A DNA stretch of 64,000 nt from Linderina pennispora (GCF_002104995.1 NW_024468252.1:496001-560000); one strand, 5' to 3'; positions 10,976 to 22,202 are shown, counted from the stretch's first letter. The notes: a model not told the origin generated them from the sequence alone. Numbers and translations: made by a program.

Positions 10976-12676
10976 ATGCACCCTGTCCTTTTCATACCAC
11001 ACATCATTGAGGACATATTTGACTTCGCCACTCAACAGACGGATGGAAATGAGTCGGAGAGCAGTGCGCCATCGGCAGAGTTAGCAAAATACCGGCTAGC
11101 CTGGGTCTGCCGAGTGTGGCGAGCGGTCCTGGCGCCTCGCGTCTTCATCGACCTCTACTTCTATATGCAGCGGAGTCCGTATTTCAAGGTCGTAGAGGAC
11201 GACATTGAGTACACCAAATCCAGCATGAGATCGATGGTCGAGGTTGTTGACGGGCGCTTCCTCTACCAGACAAACATGGACCTTATCCCAGCGCATGTCC
11301 AGCCACGCACGGTGACAGTTCATCTGGAGAGCGGGGACTTGTTGAGCAGCAGCGCAGTTGGCTATCTGACACACACGGTGTTTGTGCAGAACTCATGGCC
11401 GGCAGTTAAAGAGCTGTATATCGTTGTTGACGAGCCTGACCTCTCGCTGTTCAGAGACCAGGTTGATTACCGGCCGATGGAGCGCATTGTTCAGGCTGTG
11501 CTTTCGCAGGCACCCAATGTCAGCGCATATATGATGGAGTCGAATGAGCTGAGCGGGCCGCTGATGAATCTCCAGGCTGCATTTGGAGTGCATGCCATCA
11601 ACGTCACAAGGCTTGATCTGCATACCAACGGATGCGATTACTCCAGGCTGGAGCTTCCTGCTTTGGCGGATTTGACGGTTCACTGTGAGACAGATGTAGA
11701 GATAGATATGCTGCCACCATTCAGCGCACACAAGATACAGCGACTGCAGGTGTTTAACATTACACCAAGGGTACTGTACCATATGTTTGCGAAGGCAAAG
11801 GTCGAGGGCACAGTGCGTTATCCTCAGCTTGAGGAACTAGCCATTGAACTGGATTCACTCATGGGCGACTTGGGCCCTCCAGATCTCCATCATCCGGTGA
11901 TTCGGTACGAATTTCCAAAGCTGTGTAGCCTCCACCTGAAGACGAGTGGGCAGAGCACGCCAAATGTATACGACGTGTTTGCTAATGCACCGCTGAAATA
12001 TTTGGCCCTAAGCGATGTACACTTCTTCGATCGGATCGACGTAGCAAACCTCCCTAGTCTGGTATCGGTGTCGCTGAAACGCCAGGCTGGTGAAGACTAC
12101 CTCCTGCCCCAAGCCATTGTGAATAATCTTGTAGTGGAGCCAGTCTCGAGCCTACGGCATCTCACGGTTGGATATATGGACAATTCAGCGTTCAAGTCGT
12201 GCAGGTTCGGCTGCTTGTCGCTACGGTCGCTTTACATCGGTGGATCGGTTTCAGCTGGGGTGCTGGAGAGTATTCTTGGACAGCTACCTGCGCTTGTGGA
12301 CGTAGGCATCGGGTACTGGCAGACTGCCCAGTGTAAAACCACAAAGCTGAAGACGATTCGGAGCAGAGTAGACGTGGGCAATCAGTCCATGGCACTCAAT
12401 ACCTCGCTGGCAAGGCTGGAAATCTGCGCCGAGCATCGGTCGGGGCGGGTGGGCCACCGACACAGAGGAGTCGGCTGGATTGTTCCGGTTCTTGCACGGG
12501 TCCCGTCGCTTGAGAAGCTGAGCATGTATGGCTGGAGCCCTGAGGATGAGGAAGTTGCTACTATTCTGCAAGCAGTGACAGACAAGAGAGTTTGCAGGCA
12601 TGCCAAGCACTTTGTAGACTTGCTTGTTTGCGTCAAGCCCAGCATGGAGAACCATCTGTTTGAGTACGCTGAGTAA
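10976..12676 (+). CDS. F-box-like / LRR-like protein
   Basis: A 566-residue single-exon protein. The N-terminus ([16 protein letters not shown], then [20 protein letters not shown]) has the spacing of an F-box: hydrophobic helix, then L-x-x-V-C-x-x-W-R. The remainder shows irregular leucine-rich segments ([69 protein letters not shown]), as in F-box/LRR substrate receptors. Such receptors bring targets to SCF ubiquitin ligases through Skp1, which is inferred here. Proteins like this are often numerous in zoopagomycete genomes and poorly conserved, so the substrate cannot be named. Confidence 0.75.
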   Translation: MHPVLFIPHIIEDIFDFATQQTDGNESESSAPSAELAKYRLAWVCRVWRAVLAPRVFIDLYFYMQRSPYFKVVEDDIEYTKSSMRSMVEVVDGRFLYQTNMDLIPAHVQPRTVTVHLESGDLLSSSAVGYLTHTVFVQNSWPAVKELYIVVDEPDLSLFRDQVDYRPMERIVQAVLSQAPNVSAYMMESNELSGPLMNLQAAFGVHAINVTRLDLHTNGCDYSRLELPALADLTVHCETDVEIDMLPPFSAHKIQRLQVFNITPRVLYHMFAKAKVEGTVRYPQLEELAIELDSLMGDLGPPDLHHPVIRYEFPKLCSLHLKTSGQSTPNVYDVFANAPLKYLALSDVHFFDRIDVANLPSLVSVSLKRQAGEDYLLPQAIVNNLVVEPVSSLRHLTVGYMDNSAFKSCRFGCLSLRSLYIGGSVSAGVLESILGQLPALVDVGIGYWQTAQCKTTKLKTIRSRVDVGNQSMALNTSLARLEICAEHRSGRVGHRHRGVGWIVPVLARVPSLEKLSMYGWSPEDEEVATILQAVTDKRVCRHAKHFVDLLVCVKPSMENHLFEYAE

Positions 12677-12797
12677 AAATTACACCGCTAAGACACCACC
12701 CCACAACCATCCTGCACCCCAACGGCGTCCTAGTACCGGTAATCCGGGTCGAAGAGTGTGCAATATCGCGCAAAACTCACATATCCTTCCTTGCCCA

Positions 12798-13236
12798 ATG
12801 TCGAGCACTACCGATTACTACAGCATCCTGGGGGTGCCAGCCGCAGCCACCCACGAAGAGATCAAGCGAGCCTACTACCGGCTTAGCCGGCAAGTGCATC
12901 CGGACAAGCAGACGGGGCAGAGTACAGGCGACTCGGTAGGAGTTCCACCAGCTCAGCATGGCGTGGGAGACATTGGGCGATGCAGTGCGGCGAAAGCAGT
13001 ACGACCAGATGCGCACGCAGTCGCAGAACCGCGCACGCGGCGTGGTGCAGGATGAGGTGGATCTGGACGACATGGACTTTGACGAGGACACGCTGGTGTA
13101 CTCGTATCCGTGCCGGTGCAGCGGGCAGTACTCGATTGGCGAGGCAGACCTGGAGGCGGGTCGCGACATGGCGCCGTGCTCGGACTGCTCGCTCAAGGTG
13201 CGTGTGCTGTACGAAGTGGCGGAGGATGACGAGTAA
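12798..13236 (+). CDS. DPH4: DPH4-like J protein with CSL zinc finger, one frame break
   Basis: J-domain protein of diphthamide biosynthesis (yeast Jjj3/Dph4), supporting the iron-sulfur step that modifies a histidine of eEF2. The J domain starts [22 protein letters not shown] and has the HPD tripeptide (HPDKQTGQ). After the break it continues as [22 protein letters not shown]. The C-terminal CSL-type zinc finger is CRCSGQYSI with CSDCSLKV. The frame moves +1 at about 12939-12940 (GTAGGAG); the intron-like string there is far too short to be spliced. The two halves join into a normal 145-residue DPH4, so the break is probably a one-base insertion in the assembly or a recoding site. It lies 121 bp after the F-box-like gene. 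Confidence 0.85.
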
Positions 13237-13398
13237 TGGCCAGTAGGATCAGCAGGCGGTTTATTCGTGGGAAACGGCACACCATCTATTGTTTTTCGCA
13301 GTGGGAATCCACACACGTCACCAGTACAGCACAACCCCCAGGGCGTCCTTCCTCTTGTTAGCCATCCACTTTACTTGCACTTCTCGCTATTACTCATA

Positions 13399-13869
13399 AT
13401 GGACCCGCTCAACTCGACCCTGTCGCCTGCATGCACCAAGCTGCTGCACGAGAAAACGCGGCGGCGGCTGACGTTCTCGGAGATCTCCAGGCACCTGGGC
13501 CACGACGAGGTGTGGACGGCAGCGCTGTTTTACGGGCGCGCAACGCCGACGCTCAAGGACATCCACTTGCTGGCGGACCTTCTGAATCTGTCGCCAGAGA
13601 CACTCGAGGAGGACTTCAAGACGGCCGGGCCGCCGCAGCGCGAGGTTGCGGTAGCAGCAGGCACGACAACCGACCCGGTGCTGTATCCGTTCCAGGAGGC
13701 AATCTCGCTGTACGGCCCGGCGGTGCGATCGGTGATTGTCGAGAAGCTCGGCGACGGCGCCGTCAGCGCACCGCACATGAAGGTGCGCGTGGAGCGCGTG
13801 GCGCGCGGCAAGACGGCCGATGTGCGGCTGGTGCTGGAGTCGAAGTACGTGGCGTACCAGAGCTGGTAG
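13399..13869 (+). CDS. Cyanase-family protein with altered catalytic arginine
   Basis: 156 residues, the usual cyanate hydratase length. These decameric enzymes convert cyanate and bicarbonate to ammonia and CO2 via carbamate. The N-terminal helical domain (LTFSEISRHLGHDEVWTAALFYG, then LADLLNLS) and the C-terminal domain (DPVLYPFQEAISLYG, GDGAVSAPHMKVRV) are complete. In E. coli CynS the catalytic trio is Arg96, Glu99 and Ser122. Here Glu (in FQEA) and Ser (in AVSA) are kept, but the arginine position reads Pro (LYPFQE where the family has YRFYE). Activity is therefore doubtful. The ATG at 13399 follows an untranslated leader; an ATG 132 bp upstream is in frame but its extension has no cyanase similarity. 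The gene converges on DRE2, with 17 bp between stops. Confidence 0.85.
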   Translation: MDPLNSTLSPACTKLLHEKTRRRLTFSEISRHLGHDEVWTAALFYGRATPTLKDIHLLADLLNLSPETLEEDFKTAGPPQREVAVAAGTTTDPVLYPFQEAISLYGPAVRSVIVEKLGDGAVSAPHMKVRVERVARGKTADVRLVLESKYVAYQSW

Positions 13870-13886
13870 GGATTTAATTAAAGAAT

Positions 13887-14876
13887 TTACGGAATAAAGT
13901 CATCGTGCAGCAGGCTGCCGCCCAGCGTGATCTTGTCGCCGGGCTTGAAGGCCGGCATGCCCATGTACGGGCACGACGTGCAGCGGAAGGCGTCGCCGAG
14001 GCTGCAGTTGCCGCATGCGGACTTGACGTTGACGACATCGACGGGCTTCTTGGGCTTGGGCTTGGGCTTGGAGGGCTTGCACTTTGTCGGATCGGGCTCC
14101 TCGCCATCGGCCAGCCCGCACGTGCAGTTCTTGCACGCCTTGCGCTTCGCCGGCAGCCCATCGGGCCGCGCCAGGCTCTTTGCGTCGGGCCGCGCCAGGT
14201 CCTCTGCCTCGAGCAGATCGTCCTGGTCCTCGATCTCGTCCTCGTCATCCGAGGCCACATTGATCATCCACACCTTCTTCGCCGCGCGCTTCTTGCCAAA
14301 CGACAGCGCCGCTGCCGACCCCACATTGTACGCTGGCTTCTTCGCCGTAACGCTTGCCACGCTCACACGGCCCGCGGCCGTCTGCAGGAACTCCTGGGCG
14401 CCGGCCATCCGCCACACATTCTGCACCAGCTGCTCCAGCTCGGTATTGCCGACCGCAGCAGCCTCCAGGTGTGGTTCAACAAACCCAGCAAATTTGGTCT
14501 GTGCCACCAGCTCTTCCTGCGTCCGTGTAACCGGCGATTCCGGAAGATCTGTGGCCGAGTCCAGCGCCAGCTCGTTCACTGTCAGGACTGCGCCGGGCTT
14601 CAACGCGTTCAGAAGCGCTGCCAGGACCGCCCGGCTGTACTCGACGGTGTAGGGTGCCACAGGGCTGGCAATGATGTGGTCGTAGCGTGCGCTGCCGAGC
14701 ACTGCCGAGCCGTCGGCAATGCGGTCGGCCTGCTCAAAATCAACTGTGCCTGTGGTGCCGACCTGCTGCGCAAGCGTGTCGCGCAGCTGCTGCAGCGAAT
14801 CGAGGTTGTGGGCATCGGCGCTGGCACGTGCAACGAGCAGCACTGCGTGCCCCGGCTGGGCTGTGTAGGAAGACAT
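13887..14876 (-). CDS. DRE2: Cytosolic Fe-S assembly protein DRE2 (anamorsin)
   Basis: Electron-transfer Fe-S protein of cytosolic iron-sulfur assembly, partner of the reductase Tah18. The N-terminal half (about 1-150) is the methyltransferase-like fold. A basic/acidic linker precedes the C-terminal cluster region. There, [11 protein letters not shown] supplies CX2CXC of the [2Fe-2S] site and [17 protein letters not shown] the twin CX2C site, followed by the conserved [12 protein letters not shown] ending. The cysteine that normally precedes CX2CXC by 8-11 residues is missing. The position reads Gly in a small in-frame duplication (LARPD repeated; 15-bp DNA repeat). Single exon, 329 residues. 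Confidence 0.92.
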   Translation of the reverse strand: MSSYTAQPGHAVLLVARASADAHNLDSLQQLRDTLAQQVGTTGTVDFEQADRIADGSAVLGSARYDHIIASPVAPYTVEYSRAVLAALLNALKPGAVLTVNELALDSATDLPESPVTRTQEELVAQTKFAGFVEPHLEAAAVGNTELEQLVQNVWRMAGAQEFLQTAAGRVSVASVTAKKPAYNVGSAAALSFGKKRAAKKVWMINVASDDEDEIEDQDDLLEAEDLARPDAKSLARPDGLPAKRKACKNCTCGLADGEEPDPTKCKPSKPKPKPKKPVDVVNVKSACGNCSLGDAFRCTSCPYMGMPAFKPGDKITLGGSLLHDDFIP

Positions 14877-15830
14877 GATTTCTTATAGTGATAGAGTGTA
14901 TGAAAAGAAACGGGTTGGCGAGAGTTTGAGAAGGAGAAAAGGCAGGGTGGATGGGCCAGTTGATGAGGCATTAAAAAAATTTTGGGCTCGAGATTGATTA
15001 CAAATTCAAGATGAACTAAAAAATTCACTCGACTCTCTCTGCCAGCATGATGCTGCTGACCAGAGGCACCGCAAAATAGGCCATTAGCAGGCGAAATCAG
15101 CGCTCTCTTGCGCAATGCACGGGCAATACAGTGGACGATGGGCTGGGCGCCGCTGCACCATGGGTATATTCATCTGATGATGCATGTCAGATAAGGAAAA
15201 AATATCAGGCTGGGAGGCAAGCGTGGACAGTCCTGGAGCCTGTCCCAGAAATGTGGCAACCGTCCCTCCCCTCTGCCCAAAAAAGAACTGCGATGATGCA
15301 GCACACCATGTGACCGTCTTGTATGCGCCAGGGCAGCATTTCAGTAGTGTTCATTGCAACGGCGAGAATCGGCTATCTCTCCCCCGCACACAGCACCGAG
15401 GGTGCTTGGATGCAACTGGGACAAAAACACATCTTTGGCAATTGCCACGTTCAAGTGAGCCGTGCCTTGTCGCCCAAGGACATTGTCAGCGAAGCAGCTG
15501 GCAGGCGGGATCGGCCGCAGGGAATGTATTCGGTAGATGCTCCCGTGTGCGCGCCAAACAGAGCAGGGCCGGCCCACACAGGAGCAGGCAAAGTCACACC
15601 CGTCTGCTGAATTGGGAAATTTCCTGCCCGCCCACATTGACGTGTGCTTTCTCACTTCTAGCGATTGCCGTAGCTTCAGTTTACTGGCTCGGGAGAATAC
15701 ATTGGCAGGGGCCATTTATACAGCTCCATATTCCCTCCCCCTTTCTAGCGCCTGCCTCCCTTAATCTTCTCCCCACCCCTTTGTTTCATCCTTTATGCAC
15801 ACGAGCAACCACCAAGCGATATAACTTCCA
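14877..15830. other. Long divergent intergenic region
   Basis: About 950 bp between DRE2 and the zinc-finger/MULE-derived gene. It is mixed in composition, with pyrimidine-rich stretches near 15725-15795 that probably form the leader of the downstream gene. No gene, RNA or terminal inverted repeat is supported. Confidence 0.45.
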
Positions 15831-17467
15831 ATGTCAGAAAACCAGCAGCCCACCAACCTTTCGATTGGTTCGGGCGATATTGCGCTGCGTCTGACGCGCA
15901 GCACCCTGCTGCCGTCGTCGCCCAACTGCCCCTCGCTTTCGTCGAGACCCCCTGGTGATCTCCCCAAGGTGGCGCTGGATGTCGAGGCCCTGCTTGCCTC
16001 TGCATCGCCCCCGCTGCTGCCTGACGCAGAGCAGCAGATTGAGGGGCTGCTGAGTGCGGTGTTGGCAACGCCATCCACGCCGCTGCTGCCACCGAGCGAC
16101 CTCGAGTTTCTACTTCCCGCCACAGCCGCCCCCTCGGCGGCCCCCAAGAGCCCGAGCCCTGCATCCACAGTGGTCGAGGACAGCCTGGGCCCCTGCACGG
16201 TGTTTTCAATGCCCGAGAGCGAGGTGGCCGGCTGGCTGAACCGCGAGCAGGTGACCGGAAACTTCCGGTTCGTGCAGTGCGGCGGCAAGAAGAAGCGCGT
16301 CCACGGGTGGTACTGGAAGTACGTGTGCCACTGCTACGGCCGCCCCGAGGTCAAGGTCCGCGCGAAGAAGGGGAAGCGCGTGCGCGCCGGCCGCATTGCT
16401 AAGGCTGCGCGCGCGTCGAAGAAGGTCGGGTGCCCGTGCGCTGCCTACATCACGTGCGCCTACGACGGCACCGCGACCGTCCGATACTACCCTAATGCAC
16501 CGCGGCCACGAGCGCACCTGAGCACAGCGCGCAGAAGCACCGCCGCCGCGAGTCGCAGCAGTTCTCTCCCGAGGCCTCGCCGACTCTGACCGTGACTGGC
16601 GATGAGCCGACGGCCAACATTCCGCTGCTGCTGGAGCTGCCAGGCAGCGATGTGCCATCCAAGGAGAGCGCTTTGCTGCCGGGCGTACAGGTGGCGACGC
16701 AGCCGTCGGCGGGCGTCGAGCAGTGGATGGCGCTGTGGAAGACGCTGGGCCATCTGCCGTTTGTCGAGTCCGCGCCATTCTCGTTTGGCTTTGTGCGTGC
16801 GCAGGCAGCATCGTGCCTTCCATCGCCAACAGACCACTGTCCCGTCGCTTGTCTTGTCGCTGGAACGCGCTATGGGCACCAACATCAACGGATACCCGCT
16901 GTATACGCTGTCCGTGGTCAGCACCGAGACCAGCAGCAGCGAGCCGCTGGCATACCTGGTGACTGCCGACATGAGCCATGGCGCATTGCAGCGCTGGCTC
17001 GAGCAGCCTGCGTCTGGCGCTGGGCTTGCGCCCGCAGACGTGTCTGCTGGATCCCGACGACATCGCCGGCCACACGGCCATCAACCTGGTGTTTGGCAGC
17101 GAGTGTCTGGTGCTGTGGGCCATGGACCGTCTGAAGGCCTGGTGGCTGGCTGACGCCCTGCCAGTGCACACCCATGCGCGTGCCCTCAACTACAGCAACG
17201 GCCGCCTTGTCGAGGAGGTCATTTGGGCATTGCTGACCCTGGCTATCGAAGGAGACCCCCACCGGCGCCCGCCAAAACCGCCTATGCGCTTTAACGCACT
17301 TTCGAATCTATGCACCAAGACTGTGCGCAGGGTCTGCGCGAGTGCTGCAGGCGTTAGGCTGAGCGCTCGAAGCTGGGTCTGGGCTCTATATTGAGGAGTG
17401 CGTGGACGTCGCTTTATATATGAAGTTGCGCAAAGGCACACTCACGCTCTGCACTCGTTTATCCTAG
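15831..17467 (+). CDS. FAR1/WRKY-GCM-type zinc finger, MULE transposase-derived protein, copy 1
   Basis: The N-terminus is low-complexity with an LRLTRSTLLP motif. It is followed by a zinc-binding DNA-binding domain: FRFVQCGGKKKRV, KYVCHCYGRPE, KKVGCPCAAYITC and RYYPMHRGHE, a C-x-C-C-C-H-x-H layout as in FAR1/MULE N-termini. The second half resembles a MULE transposase core: SLERAMGTNINGYPLYTL, YLVTADMSHGALQRWL, LLDPDDIAGHTAINLVFG and LVLWAMDRLKAWW. The usual first catalytic Asp is Glu here. Reaching the stop needs five +1 shifts (about 16494, 16519, 16842, 17013 and 17356). Each is supported by alignment with copy 2 at 58-60 kb; at 16842 copy 1 has CCC where copy 2 has CC. Copy differences in the finger are largely synonymous, suggesting selection. 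A decayed transposon or a domesticated regulator are both possible. Confidence 0.6.
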
Positions 17468-17857
17468 CGCATGATGGGCAACACCCCATTGCTGCTTGGG
17501 TCTGTATAGTCAACCCCCACCCTCTTATCTTATGTACCGTAGTCCCATACCAATCTGTCTACCTTTCCAATATACTCCTTTTCAAAGACCATGCCTAGCG
17601 TGTCCAGTGTCCCTGATGATGCATTTCTATGTGCCAAACCGGTCCCAACCCACTGCTGCCACTCGGTCCGGGCAAATTGCTTGCTTTCCAGATTGGCTTG
17701 CTCGCCCCCCGATCCGCTCAAACCAACTGCAGCCACGTCAACCTCAATGCGATTAACCGCACCGCGCTTTTCTCCTCCGCGGTTTCATAATTCTCTCGAG
17801 CCGATTCTTCACATTCTATTTTTTTTCTTCTCATCTATATTTTTTTCTTTTGCTGGT
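17468..17857. other. Promoter region of glucosidase II alpha
   Basis: About 390 bp, pyrimidine-rich toward its end (runs of T at 17818-17848), consistent with a leader. An open frame enters the gene from 17591 in phase, but the signal peptide places the start at 17858. Confidence 0.5.
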
Positions 17858-20657
17858 ATGAAGTTTCGTTCCACAGCACTGTTCTACCTGGCAGCCGCTG
17901 CGTCGCTGTGCATGCATGCACTGGCCGTGAAGCACGAGGACTTCAAGACCTGCGAGCAAGCAGCGTTCTGCCGCCGGCACCGCACATTCGCTGAGCTGGC
18001 GCTCAAGCAACCCTCGTCGTCGTCGTCGTACTCTGTGCTGGAGAGCACTGTGAAGCTGGACGCCCACCGCCTGGTAGCACAGGTGCAGAGCCGCGAGGCC
18101 AAGGTGCCGCTGCAGCTGGAGGTGACCTTTTTGGAGAGCGGCACTGTGCGCGTGCGCGTGCAGGAGGCCGACCCGCTCCGCCCCCGCTTCGACGACACCC
18201 AAAAGTACGTGCTGCGGGCACAGGGCCGGGAATCTGCCGTATGCGAAGCCAGAGAGCCTGAAGATGACGTCGGCGACAGTGGACGGGCGCGTGCAGCACA
18301 CGGTGAAGTACGCAGACGGCGGCTTCAGCGTGCGCCTGACCGAGCAGCCGTGGGCGCTGGAGTACCTGCAGGAGGGCCAGCCGGCGATCCAGCTGAACAC
18401 AAAGGGATTCTTCAACTTTGAGCACCAGCGCGAGAAGACAGACGTGGACGACGTGGACGGCGGGTGGGAGGAGACATTCAACACTTGGACTGATTCGAAG
18501 CCGCGCGGGCCCGAGTCGTTTGGATTGGACATCAGCTTCCGCGGCTTCGAGCACGTCTACGGCATCCCCGAGCACGCGTCGCCGACCTCGCTGAAGACTA
18601 CCCGCGGCGGCAGCGACGCATACACGCAGCCCTACCGCCTGTGGAACCTGGACGTATTTGAGTACGAGCACGACTCGCCGATGGCGCTGTACGGCGCCAT
18701 CCCGTTCATGGTGGCCCATCGCGCCGAGGCGACTGTGGGTGTGTTCTGGCTCAACGCTGCCGAGACATGGATCGACGTCACACGCGAGAAGGCTGGCGCG
18801 CTGGGTGGCCTCTTTGGCGGCGCCAAGGACCCCGAGGTCGCCACGCACTGGGTCAGCGAGTCGGGCGTCATGGACGTGTTCCTGCTGCCCGGCCCATCGG
18901 TTGCCGACATGTACCGCCAGTACGCCGAGCTGGTCGAGCCAACGCCGCTGCCGCGCGAGTTTGCCCTTGGCTACCACCAGTGCCGGTGGAACTACCTGGA
19001 CCAGAACGACGTGCTGACGGTCAACAAGAAGCTTGAGGAGAGCAAGATCCCCTACGACGTCCTCTGGCTGGACATTGAGCACACCGACGGCAAGCGCTAT
19101 TTCACCTGGGACTCGGCCAAGTTCCCCGATCCTGTGGCCATGCAGCAGCAGCTGGCGGCGGGCGGGCACCGCCTGGTGAACGTGGTTGATCCGCACATCA
19201 AGCACGACCCCGAGTACCGCGTGTGGAAGGAAGCCAATGACAGCGGGTTCTTTGTCAAGAACAAGGCCGGCTCCGACAACTACCAGGGCTGGTGCTGGCC
19301 GGGCGACTCGAACTGGGTCGACTACCTCAACCCGAACGCGTCGCAGTGGATCAGCGAGCAGTTCCACCTGGACAAGTACGCCGGGTCCACCAAGGACTTG
19401 TTTGTGTGGAACGACATGAACGAGCCGTCGGTGTTCAACGGGCCCGAGATCTCGATGGAGAAGGACATCACACACTACGGCGGGTGGGAGCACCGCGATG
19501 TGCACAACATCTTTGGCATGCTGTACCACAAGGCCACGGCCGACGGGCTGCGCACGCGCGAGTCGCCTAACATGCGGCCGTTTGTGCTGTCACGCGCGTA
19601 CTTTGCCGGCTCGCAGCGCTACGGCGCCATCTGGACCGGCGACAACGCCGCCAACTGGGAGCACCTGCGCGCGTCGGTACCGATGATCCTGAGCAACAAC
19701 ATTGCCGGCATGCACTTCTCCGGCGCCGACGTCGGCGGGTTCTTTGGCAACCCTGACGCCGAGCTGCTGACGCGCTGGTACCAGCTCGGCATCTGGTACC
19801 CGTTCTTCCGTGCCCACGCACACATCGACACGAAGCGTCGCGAGCCGTACCTGCTGGGCGAGCCGTACACATCGATCATCCGCGACGCCGTGCGCGAGCG
19901 CTACCGCCTGCTGCCGTACTGGTACTCCCTGTTCCGCGAGGCGAGCCAGACGGGCATGCCGCTGGTGCGTCCGATGTGGATGGAGTTCCCAGGCGAGGCC
20001 GCGCTGTTTGCCGACGATAGCGCGTTCATGGTCGGCCCAGCGCTGATGGTGGTGCCGGTCACGAGTCCGGACATGGCTACCGTTGATGTGCGCTTCCCGA
20101 CACAGCAGACCTGGTATAGCTGGGAGACACATGCGATCTTCTCGGGCCCACTGAAGCGCCAGTTCCTGCCGACACTGGAGACCACGCTGGTGTTTGTCAA
20201 GGGCGGCTCGATTGTGCCGACACGCGACCGCCACCGCGCGTCATCGGCGCTGATGAAGCGCGACCCGTTCACCCTGTACGTGTTCCCGAACCGCCTGGGC
20301 ATGGCCACTGGCCGCCTGTATGTTGATGACGGCGACTCGTTTGACTACGCCCACGGCGCCTTTGTTGAGCGCGAGCTGTCCTTCGCCAACGCAACGCTGA
20401 CGTCGCGCAGCCTGCAGGAGCCCACGGACGAGACGCCGGAGCGGAGTGCCTTCCTGGAGCAAATCAAGAAGGTGCGCGTCGAGCGCGTCGTCATCATGGG
20501 CCTGCGCAACCCCATTGCCTGGGCCACTGTGCGCGAGGGCGACGATGTCCGCAAGATTGCCGTGGACTACCAGGGCGCGAAGAAGGACTCGGAGCTCGTT
20601 ATCCGCGACCCGGCTGTGCTTATCACCAACGACTGGTCCATCGAACTGAGCCAATAG
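17858..20657 (+). CDS. ROT2: ER glucosidase II alpha subunit (GH31), one frame break
   Basis: Trims the inner glucoses from N-glycans in the ER, governing calnexin cycling. The signal peptide (FYLAAAASLCMHALA) is followed by VKHEDFKTCEQAAFCRRHR, the typical N-terminus of glucosidase II alpha. The GH31 catalytic domain has LPREFALGYHQCRWNY, VLWLDIEHTDGKRYFTWD, the nucleophile motif WNDMNEPSVFNG and FVLSRAYFAGSQRYGAIWTGDN with the acid/base Asp. The beta-rich C-terminal domains follow. A single +1 break lies at about 18224-18230 (AGGGCCGGGAA), before the catalytic domain. Before it the frame reads KYVLRAQG; after it, NLPYAKPESLKMT. The rest is a clean frame of about 800 residues, so the break is unlikely to mark an old pseudogene. 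Confidence 0.93.
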
Positions 20658-22010
20658 TTCACAACAAAAGATACATTCTGCGAGAAATACAAGATACAGC
20701 AATTTATTCCAAATCATGACAAGCATCCAGCTAGCTATACAATGTCCGCTTAGTCGTCATCGCCATCGTCGGCTCGCGGCCAAAAGTTCTTTGCCGCATT
20801 TGTTTCCTCGCTTCTGAGGACAAAATCATTGGAAGAAGGGTAAAGCATGGTAGTTCGCAGTGTGGAGAGGAATGGAGAGAGACAGGCGGAGATGTAGGGG
20901 CGTCTCTTTTTATATGCGCGTAAGCAGCGTGCAGATGTCGGACAGGTCATGCCTGGATTTGCTCGTATGTTGCTCCGCCCCATCACAAAAAGGAAGCAAA
21001 AAAATAGTCTTTTCACCTGTGCCTTTCCACTTTTGCATTCCACACAGCCCCCTTGTGGAGGAGTTTGAACCTACGTGCCTTCTGCAAAAGGCTCGAGTCT
21101 TTGTTCAGCAGGCTTCTCTAAGCGGCCTTTAAATAAAGCAGCAGCTCCGACCTGCTATGCCATGCGTTGAAGGCCACCCGCCAATCTCTGTGATTCTGTT
21201 TGGATCGCTGTCGCCGACCATGAGCTTGGTTTTGCTAATAGCCGGATACAGCACCGTGCAGAGTGCTAATAAACTAAAGAGCGGGATGAGGAAAATGAGG
21301 GCCCCAGGTGCTTTATAGCGGCTTCTGGCAGGGTGTATGTGAGATCTGCTGTTTTGCAAAAAAGAGATTCACCAGTGCCTAGCTGTCTCTGTAATTTTTC
21401 GGACGGAGGGTTGTTGTTTCTTTATTGCTGCAATAAACCAGGTGACAATGTATCTGCATATGAGCGGCATGGCCAAAAATACACATGAGAAGGCACAGCT
21501 TGGGGCGCGTGCATATACATGGCTCATCACCCATGGCGGTGATATCTTAGCAGATGAAGATATTGGGATGTAATCTAGGGTGCGAGGTGCAAATATGATG
21601 TCAGCATTTGCTAGTGATTGGCAAACAGAGCAAGACGAATGCCGCTCAGTACCACTTTCTGGTACTCTGAAAGCCATCGTCGATCATGGTGCCACATTCA
21701 TTTTTCAGTTTGACAGCCTTTCAGCAAAATGGACATTTTGTATTTCGTGTGGGGTTTTCACTACAATATTCGCATGAGCCGCCACTCTGCTGTGTTCGTG
21801 GGTTCTTCCGACTAAAGGAGATGGTTGCCAAAAAAAAGAGTGCATTTTAAAATGTGGTCGTTCTCTTTGGCGGTGTTGGCTTTCAGCAGAAAACCGCGGG
21901 CTCGAAAATCATGGTCCTTCTTAAATTTCTCGTCGCCGTTATGTAAAGGCGGGCGACATGTCTTTTAATATCCTCTTTTCTACACATTCCTATTCCATTT
22001 CTCCTCTCCT
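20658..22010. other. Gene-poor stretch at the start of the accessory island
   Basis: About 1.35 kb with no recognisable protein. Only weak open frames are present on both strands. One ends in a CaaX-like tetrapeptide (CCFI) on the minus strand at about 21136-21147. No RNA gene was seen. Confidence 0.45.
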
Positions 22011-22202
22011 GTGCACGGCAACTCGTCTACTGAGACCAACAGGCCTGTGAACAATGCCCTAGGTGCGGTCACACCGCCAGCCAACAAGGCAGCAAACGAT
22101 GTTCTGCGCGTAGTTGCCCCGGCCGTCAATGGTACTGCAAATAAGATTCTGGGTATTGTCTCCCCGGTCGCCAACAGGGCTGCAAATGGTGTCCACTACT
22201 GA
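22011..22202 (+). CDS. Short repeat-containing open frame, doubtful
   Basis: A 63-codon frame that lacks an ATG at its head (GTG, or entered from an unseen exon). It encodes three near-repeats of about 15 residues with the pattern N-x-x-L-x-x-V-x-P-x-x-N-x-x-A (NNALGAVTPPANKAA, NDVLRVVAPAVNGTA, NKILGIVSPVANRAA). The periodic asparagines and alanines suggest an amphipathic repeat. The antisense frame is also open because of the repeat structure. An ATG at 21958 begins a hydrophobic stretch in another frame that could act as a leader if a splice joined the two; I could not define one. No family recognised. Confidence 0.3.
   Translation: MHGNSSTETNRPVNNALGAVTPPANKAANDVLRVVAPAVNGTANKILGIVSPVANRAANGVHY

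Noticed and set aside
12936-12951. A 16-bp GT...AG string at the DPH4 frame break as a mini-intron.
   Set aside because: Far below splicing size, and removing it deletes conserved J-domain residues (EFHQ). A one-base extra nucleotide explains the alignment better.
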